From JBBSVE01 sp038233815 (GTDB taxonomy: Bacteria > Pseudomonadota > Alphaproteobacteria > Rhodobacterales > Rhodobacteraceae): a stretch of 9,933 nt of DNA. The notes below the pieces were generated by a model. The model had not been told where the DNA came from. It saw only the letters and a program-made list of their open reading frames with translations, and did no database searches. Made by a program: the position numbers and the translations under genes. Below, one piece after another: positions 6,927 through 9,933 of this stretch. How positions within the stretch are numbered: position 1 is the stretch's first letter; every line of letters starts with the position of its first letter. The DNA is taken from assembly GCA_038233815.1 (NCBI GenBank), contig JBBSVE010000109.1, positions 1 to 9,933 of the forward strand. Reading direction: 5' to 3'.

Positions 6927-8095
6927 CGGGTCGTCCTTGTGCGGCGTCGGGTACGGGCCTCGTCAAGCAAAGCCGCCAATGTCCTGACCGAGTGCGGCCA
7001 GGTCCAGTTCGCCTGCACTACGGTCCGTGGATCGAGGCTGTCCTTTAACTGGATCAACGCCTCCAGCGCCCCGGCGAAGTCCGCCTCCGGAGCCGCCAGT
7101 CCGGTGTCGGGCCGGATATACTGCAACCCGCAGCAAAGCCGGTCGTTGGCCAGCACCGGCAGACCGGCGAGCATATATTCCGTCAGGATCGCGGGCGCGC
7201 CGTCATCCACCCCGCATACAACGCCAATATGGGCCCGGTTCATGGCCAGGTTGACGCCCGCATGATCGAGCGGGCCGACCCAGTCGACCGCCAGTCCCCG
7301 CGCCTCCGCCTCGGCGCGCAACGACGCCGTCAGATGCCCGTAGCCCGCGACACAGAGCGCCCGGCGGTGCGGCAGCTGCGACACCATGTCCAGCAAAAGA
7401 TCGTGCCGTTTGTAGGGCTGCGTCGCCGCGACGTAGACGACGTCGTAGTCCTTTGCGGCACCGGTCGGATGGAAGGTCGTGTCGGACGCAAACTCCGGCC
7501 CGATCGGAAGCACGGCGCACAGCGCACCCGGATGGCGGGCACGGATCTCGTCGGACTGCCATTCGGCACCGGTCAGGAACAGATCGAAATGGCGGCTCAC
7601 CTCCGGCGGGATGCGGATCGCTGGCGCGTCGATGGAGTTGTAGATCTTGAGGCTTGGCGCACAAGCCTCAAGCAGGCGCCCATCGACCCCGAGACCCCAG
7701 ACGCACAGGATCTCGGGCGCGCCATGCCTGCGGACATGCGCCACCGCATCGGCCGAGCCGTAGGGCGCCGGATGGCCATCCGCCCGGAACACCCGCCGTC
7801 TCAGCCCCGCGACGTGCGCGGGCGCATCGGGTTCACCCCCGGGCAATACGGGCGCGCTGTCGAAGGGCGAGGCATCGTCGCCCGCAAAACTCCAGACCTC
7901 TGCCGACGCCACGAGCCCTGCTGCAACCGCCGCCTGCGGCAGACGCTCCAGATAGCCGCCGCAGACCGGGCCATCGGCCAACGGCCCGGCGGAGCCGCGG
8001 ATCCGGGCCCACGCGCGGTCGAAATCGGTGTCGGTCCAGACCGACGGCATCGGCGGCGTATTGCAGAAGTCTGAAACAGCAACGATCCGTGTCAT
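6923..8095 (-). CDS. GT4-like glycosyltransferase, first gene of the operon
   Basis: A 390-aa protein with no signal peptide. The C-terminal half shows a GT-B donor domain: YDVVYVAATQPYKRHDLLLD (217-236), CVAGYG (248-253), DWVGPLDH (271-278) and DDGAPAILTEYMLAGLPVLAN (297-317). In the last motif D298 and E306 stand where GT4 enzymes carry E-x7-E, so the first acidic residue is Asp. The N-terminal half (MTRIVAVSDFCNTPPMPSVW) is less conserved and probably binds the acceptor. The C-terminus ends in a very basic tail (ARTRRRTRTTR), perhaps for membrane or RNA contact, or simply unconserved. ATG 8095 is chosen because AGGGA stands 5 nt upstream and because the frame has no better start. It overlaps the next gene as ATGA. 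It is the promoter-proximal gene of the glycan operon. Donor and acceptor are unknown. Confidence 0.88.
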   Translation of the reverse strand: MTRIVAVSDFCNTPPMPSVWTDTDFDRAWARIRGSAGPLADGPVCGGYLERLPQAAVAAGLVASAEVWSFAGDDASPFDSAPVLPGGEPDAPAHVAGLRRRVFRADGHPAPYGSADAVAHVRRHGAPEILCVWGLGVDGRLLEACAPSLKIYNSIDAPAIRIPPEVSRHFDLFLTGAEWQSDEIRARHPGALCAVLPIGPEFASDTTFHPTGAAKDYDVVYVAATQPYKRHDLLLDMVSQLPHRRALCVAGYGHLTASLRAEAEARGLAVDWVGPLDHAGVNLAMNRAHIGVVCGVDDGAPAILTEYMLAGLPVLANDRLCCGLQYIRPDTGLAAPEADFAGALEALIQLKDSLDPRTVVQANWTWPHSVRTLAALLDEARTRRRTRTTR

Positions 8096-8302
8096 GTCAT
8101 TCCCTGCATCTGTCCCGCTCCGTCATTCCGGCGACGCCATCCACCCGGATCCGAAACCGGACCGCGAACGCATTTTCAGCGCGCGCGTTCCCTGCAAGGC
8201 AGAATGTTCGGGCCCGATGTGACACCGTGCCGCCGGGGTCACGCACCTTGTCTTGTGGTGCCGCTCAAAGGCTCCGCATGGGCTTTCCGAGAGACGGTTT
8301 CG
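8096..8302. other. Upstream region of the glycan operon
   Basis: No gene is recognised here. A Shine-Dalgarno (AGGGA on the minus strand, + positions 8101-8105) serves the operon. A weak promoter-like pair on the minus strand (TTGCAG at + 8192-8197, 17-nt spacer, AATGCG at + 8169-8174) could drive it, but the -10 match is poor. No Crp/FNR-type palindrome (TTGAT-N4-ATCAA) was found. Confidence 0.35.
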
Positions 8303-8484
8303 ATGCTGCGCGACGTGCCCTGTCCCGTGACGCCCGACGGGCACTGTTTCGGGGTCCGGGATCGGCTCTGGCGACGCAGCGATTCCACCCCACCGAGCCT
8401 GTCCGCAAGGCTCCGGTGGTGGACCTGATGGCGGCGCGGCGGGCGGTGAAGTCCGCGCCGACCGATGAGGCACGACGGCTCGCA

Positions 8485-8494
8485 CGGGGGCAGG
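8485..8494 (+). repeat. Left direct repeat of the recombinase-fragment insertion
   Basis: CGGGGGCAGG; it matches 9 of 10 positions with CGGGCGCAGG at 8547-8556, at an offset of 62 bp. It may be a target-site duplication or a recombination scar. Confidence 0.5.
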
Positions 8495-8546
8495 AGGGCC
8501 TGATCCTCGGTCGAGACACGGGCATAGTCTATCAGGGGCATTCATC
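8495..8546 (-). mobile_element. Insert carrying the 5' end of a serine recombinase (resolvase) gene
   Basis: From ATG at 8541 the minus strand reads MPLIDYARVSTEDQA. This fits the resolvase/invertase N-terminal signature Y-x-R-[VA]-S-[ST]-x-x-Q with the nucleophilic serine. After about 15 codons the similarity ends, because the sequence passes back into the host pseudogene; the rest of the open frame (to 8239) shows no recombinase motifs. The insert is bounded by a near-identical 10-bp direct repeat. It is a remnant of a transposon or integrative element, not a working recombinase. Confidence 0.6.
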
Positions 8547-8556
8547 CGGGCGCAGG
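8547..8556 (+). repeat. Right direct repeat of the recombinase-fragment insertion
   Basis: CGGGCGCAGG; it is the partner of 8485-8494. Joining the two copies fuses DEARRLAR to AQVHGAKVGLGERG in one frame, which is the expected order of the interrupted protein. Confidence 0.5.
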
Positions 8557-8763
8557 TTCACGGCGCGAAGGTCGGTCTGGGCGAAAGGGGTCCGGTCTGG
8601 TGGACCGACGGGGCGGAACCCGTCGACCGTCATCATCCCGGAACGACCCCCTCTGCCGACTGGTGGGCCACCGTCCCCGAACGTCAGGGCGCGGGCGACG
8701 AACCGGACTTATGCACGTTCATCGGCTCAATCGTTGCGCAGTTAACTCGGGACGCTGGGTCGA

Positions 8764-8793
8764 TTGATGCTACAGCTGCGCTACCGGTACGAA
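8764..8793 (+). promoter_or_regulatory. Tentative promoter of the Crp/Fnr gene
   Basis: TTGATG (8764-8769), an 18-nt spacer and TACGAA (8788-8793) make a weak sigma70-like pair about 83 nt before the start codon. The palindrome TACCGGTA (8782-8789) overlaps the -10. Only partial consensus matches are present, so this is a suggestion. Confidence 0.22.
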
Positions 8794-8794
8794 T

Positions 8795-8806
8795 CGGCAG
8801 CTGCCG
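8795..8806. promoter_or_regulatory. 12-bp perfect palindrome upstream of the regulator gene
   Basis: CGGCAGCTGCCG is a perfect inverted repeat in the leader of the Crp/Fnr gene, just after the tentative -10. It could be an operator for autoregulation or a small mRNA hairpin. It is not the FNR/Crp consensus, and short GC palindromes arise by chance in such DNA. Confidence 0.25.
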
Positions 8807-8864
8807 TTGCGCGCAGTGCGGCGTCGTCCAAACCGCTTTTCCTCTCCGTAACCCTGGACCTGAA

Positions 8865-8871
8865 AAGGAGG
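8865..8871 (+). promoter_or_regulatory. Strong ribosome binding site of the Crp/Fnr gene
   Basis: AAGGAGG lies 4 nt before ATG 8876. This near-perfect anti-16S match fixes the start and suggests efficient translation. Confidence 0.85.
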
Positions 8872-8875
8872 CTCG

Positions 8876-9613
8876 ATGCCCGACCGCGCCAGCTGCCTGA
8901 TCGACAAGCTCTCGCATTACATCCATCTTGACGACAGCCACAAACAGCATCTGGCCAGTATCGAAAAGTCCGAACGCAGCTATCCCGCCAGCACCGAGAT
9001 CCATCAGGTCGGCGATCTGACCCGCGATCTCTATGTGGTGAAATCCGGCTGGCTCTTCAGCTATACCGACCTGCCCGACGGCCGGCGCCAGATCGTCAAG
9101 ATCCACCATCCGGGCGATATTCTGGGCTTTCCGGATGTGGCACTCCGGCATAGTACCACCACGCTGCGGACGGTCGAAGCGGTGTGTCTCTGCCCGTTCC
9201 CCAAAACGTCGCTCGATGTGATCTTCCGGGAATCGCCGCGCCTGTCGGCGCTGATCCTGTCGATCGCCCTGCGCGATCAGGTCGTCTTCATCGACGTGCT
9301 GCGCGCCATGGGCCGGATGAACGCGCAGGAGCGGATCGGCTACATGCTTCTCGACCTGATCGCGCGGCTGCGGATCACCAACAGCAAGATGACCGACACC
9401 ATCCGCCTGCCGCTGACCCAGGGCCAGATCGGCGATTATCTCGGGCTGACCAACGTCTATGTCAGCCGGACCCTGCTCCGGATGGAGGAGGACGGCTATA
9501 TCCGGCGCGACGGCAATCATGTGCAGATCCTTCGGGAAGACGAGATGATCGCGGCGACCGACTTCCATGACCGCTACGCCGACATGGACGTCTCGTGGTT
9601 TCCCGAACACTGA
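8876..9613 (+). CDS. Crp/Fnr-family transcriptional regulator
   Basis: A 245-aa protein with the two-domain layout of the family. The cyclic-nucleotide-binding-like jelly roll covers about residues 18-125, with VVKSGWLFSYTDLPDGRRQIVKIHHPGD in two stretches and the turn GDILGF (80-85). A long dimerisation helix follows (about 125-160). The winged helix-turn-helix is at 181-204, TQGQIGDYLGLTNVYVSRTL, followed by RMEEDGYIR. The N-terminal cysteine cluster that binds 4Fe-4S in FNR is absent (only C7, C104 and C106 are present), so it is not an oxygen-sensing FNR. The ligand pocket lacks an obvious cAMP-binding RxS motif, so the signal is unknown. The start is set by AAGGAGG. It is divergent from the glycan operon and separated from it by 780 bp that include a pseudogene, so a regulatory link is possible but unproven. 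The family call is firm. Confidence 0.95.
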   Translation: MPDRASCLIDKLSHYIHLDDSHKQHLASIEKSERSYPASTEIHQVGDLTRDLYVVKSGWLFSYTDLPDGRRQIVKIHHPGDILGFPDVALRHSTTTLRTVEAVCLCPFPKTSLDVIFRESPRLSALILSIALRDQVVFIDVLRAMGRMNAQERIGYMLLDLIARLRITNSKMTDTIRLPLTQGQIGDYLGLTNVYVSRTLLRMEEDGYIRRDGNHVQILREDEMIAATDFHDRYADMDVSWFPEH

Positions 9614-9787
9614 GCCTCGCCTCGTCAAACCAGGTTTAAGCGCGACCGGTCACGGGATGCGACACGCAAGAAACGCCCGGCGGGGCCGCTTGCGCACGGA
9701 ACGAGACTTCAGGTCTTTCGTTAACTGTCGTGTGGCGGGATGCGTCCCTGCAATGTCAGAACACGGTTGTGGGGGAGGAGTGATGCG
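9614..9787 (+). other. Short intergenic region after the Crp/Fnr gene
   Basis: No gene and no clear rho-independent terminator are present. AAACCAGGTTT (9627-9637) is a 5-bp inverted repeat with a 1-nt centre and no U-tract. GACCGGTC (9644-9651) is an 8-bp palindrome. A good Shine-Dalgarno (GGAGGAG, 9774-9780) closes the region and serves the next gene. Confidence 0.4.
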
Positions 9788-9933
9788 ATGGCGGCTGCGC
9801 TCCTGATGGCCATTGCCGTTGTGTCCACTCTGGCATTCCCGGTGATCGGTGTGATCGTGGCCGGGGTGACGATCCTGGTGCAGGTGTGCATCACCGCCGT
9901 CCGGCTGGCTGTCGCAGGGTCGGGACTCCCGAA
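9788..9933 (+). CDS. Small hydrophobic membrane protein, partial at right edge
   Basis: ATG 9788 follows GGAGGAG by 7 nt and opens a frame with no stop to the window end (48 complete codons). The visible protein, MAAALLMAIAVVSTLAFPVIG followed by VIVAGVTILVQVCITAVRLAV, is almost entirely hydrophobic. It would form one long or two short transmembrane segments, or a signal anchor. Codons are GC-ending as in the neighbours. No family is recognised. ATG 9783 lies in another frame that stops at 9806, so 9788 is preferred. Because it is cut by the window, neither length nor function can be stated. Confidence 0.55.
   Translation, partial: MAAALLMAIAVVSTLAFPVIGVIVAGVTILVQVCITAVRLAVAGSGLP

Larger units (their letters stand above)
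8303..8707 (+). pseudogene. Decayed small conserved hypothetical gene in three frames
   Basis: Three consecutive blocks read like one small alphaproteobacterial protein in different frames. Block 1 (8303 to about 8401) gives PDGHCFGVRDRLWRR. Block 2 (about 8404-8487) gives VVDLMAARRAVK and DEARRLAR. Block 3 (8547 to about 8707) gives AQVHGAKVGLGERGPVWWTDG and TPSADWWATVPE. From memory, conserved hypothetical proteins have the same motifs in the same order (PDGxYxVVRGRLWR, LMxARRAV, KVALGERGPVWWxDGAPD, NTPYADW); I know no function for them. At least two lesions are present: a small indel near 8395-8415, and the insertion at 8485-8556 that shifts the frame by 62 nt. No proper stop follows block 3; the frame runs on to 8899. 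Codon use is GC3-rich up to about 8700 and then looks non-coding. It is probably non-functional. Confidence 0.6.

Noticed and set aside
4284..7265. 993-codon open frame on the plus strand
   Set aside because: It lies antisense to the glycosyltransferase-mutase gene, which has clear motifs. Long antisense frames are common in GC-rich coding DNA, and this one shows no recognisable domain.
8239..8541. Intact 100-aa resolvase
   Set aside because: Only the first 15 or so residues match a serine recombinase; the rest is the complement of the decayed plus-strand gene.
8096..8875. FNR/FixK-type box in the divergent region
   Set aside because: No TTGAT-N4-ATCAA or close variant was found on reading either strand; only half-sites such as TTGAT at 8764 occur.
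8684..9628. 314-codon minus-strand open frame
   Set aside because: It is the mirror of the Crp/Fnr gene, rich in Asp, His and Gln as expected for an antisense shadow.
9627..9637. Terminator after the Crp/Fnr gene (AAACCAGGTTT)
   Set aside because: The stem is only 5 bp with a 1-nt centre and no U-tract, so it cannot form a normal hairpin.

Overview
The window is GC-rich DNA with strongly GC-ending codons. Together with the protein flavours (bchC-like MDR dehydrogenase, Crp/Fnr regulator, fused UDP-galactopyranose mutase), this points to an alphaproteobacterium, most likely a Rhodobacterales/Rhodobacteraceae member. That placement is inference from style and remembered homologues, not a search.

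Positions 1-8095 hold one tightly packed operon on the minus strand, read from right to left. Its order is: a stand-alone GT4-type glycosyltransferase (6923-8095); a TuaH-like glycosyltransferase fused to UDP-galactopyranose mutase, glf (4635-6926); a GT4 glycosyltransferase joined in frame to a Gfo/Idh/MocA oxidoreductase (2470-4638); a zinc-independent-looking MDR dehydrogenase (1380-2489); and a GT4 glycosyltransferase with a C-terminal glycoside-hydrolase-like extension that runs off the left edge (1-1380). Successive genes overlap by 4, 4, 20 and 1 nt, so they are probably translationally coupled. Together they look like a glycan-building module: UDP-Galf is made by the mutase, up to four glycosyltransferase modules assemble sugars, and two NAD(P)-type oxidoreductases modify a sugar or carrier. 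The glycan itself (exopolysaccharide, capsule, glycolipid) cannot be read from the sequence. Two oddities lie in the middle gene: five perfect 15-bp tandem repeats coding for ARIVE, and a fusion point that still carries a Shine-Dalgarno and ATG for the oxidoreductase.

Positions 8096-8875 separate the operon from a divergent gene. They are not empty. About 8303-8707 on the plus strand is a decayed small gene in three reading frames. It is interrupted by a short insert that carries the start of a serine-recombinase gene (MPLIDYARVSTEDQ, minus strand). The insert is flanked by a near-perfect 10-bp direct repeat 62 bp apart, and removing 62 bp restores the frame.

Positions 8876-9613 hold a plus-strand Crp/Fnr-family regulator without FNR-type cysteines and with a strong ribosome binding site. 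It is a candidate, unproven, regulator of the divergent glycan operon. A small membrane protein starts at 9788 and runs off the right edge. No tRNA, rRNA, CRISPR array, intact insertion sequence or convincing terminator was seen.
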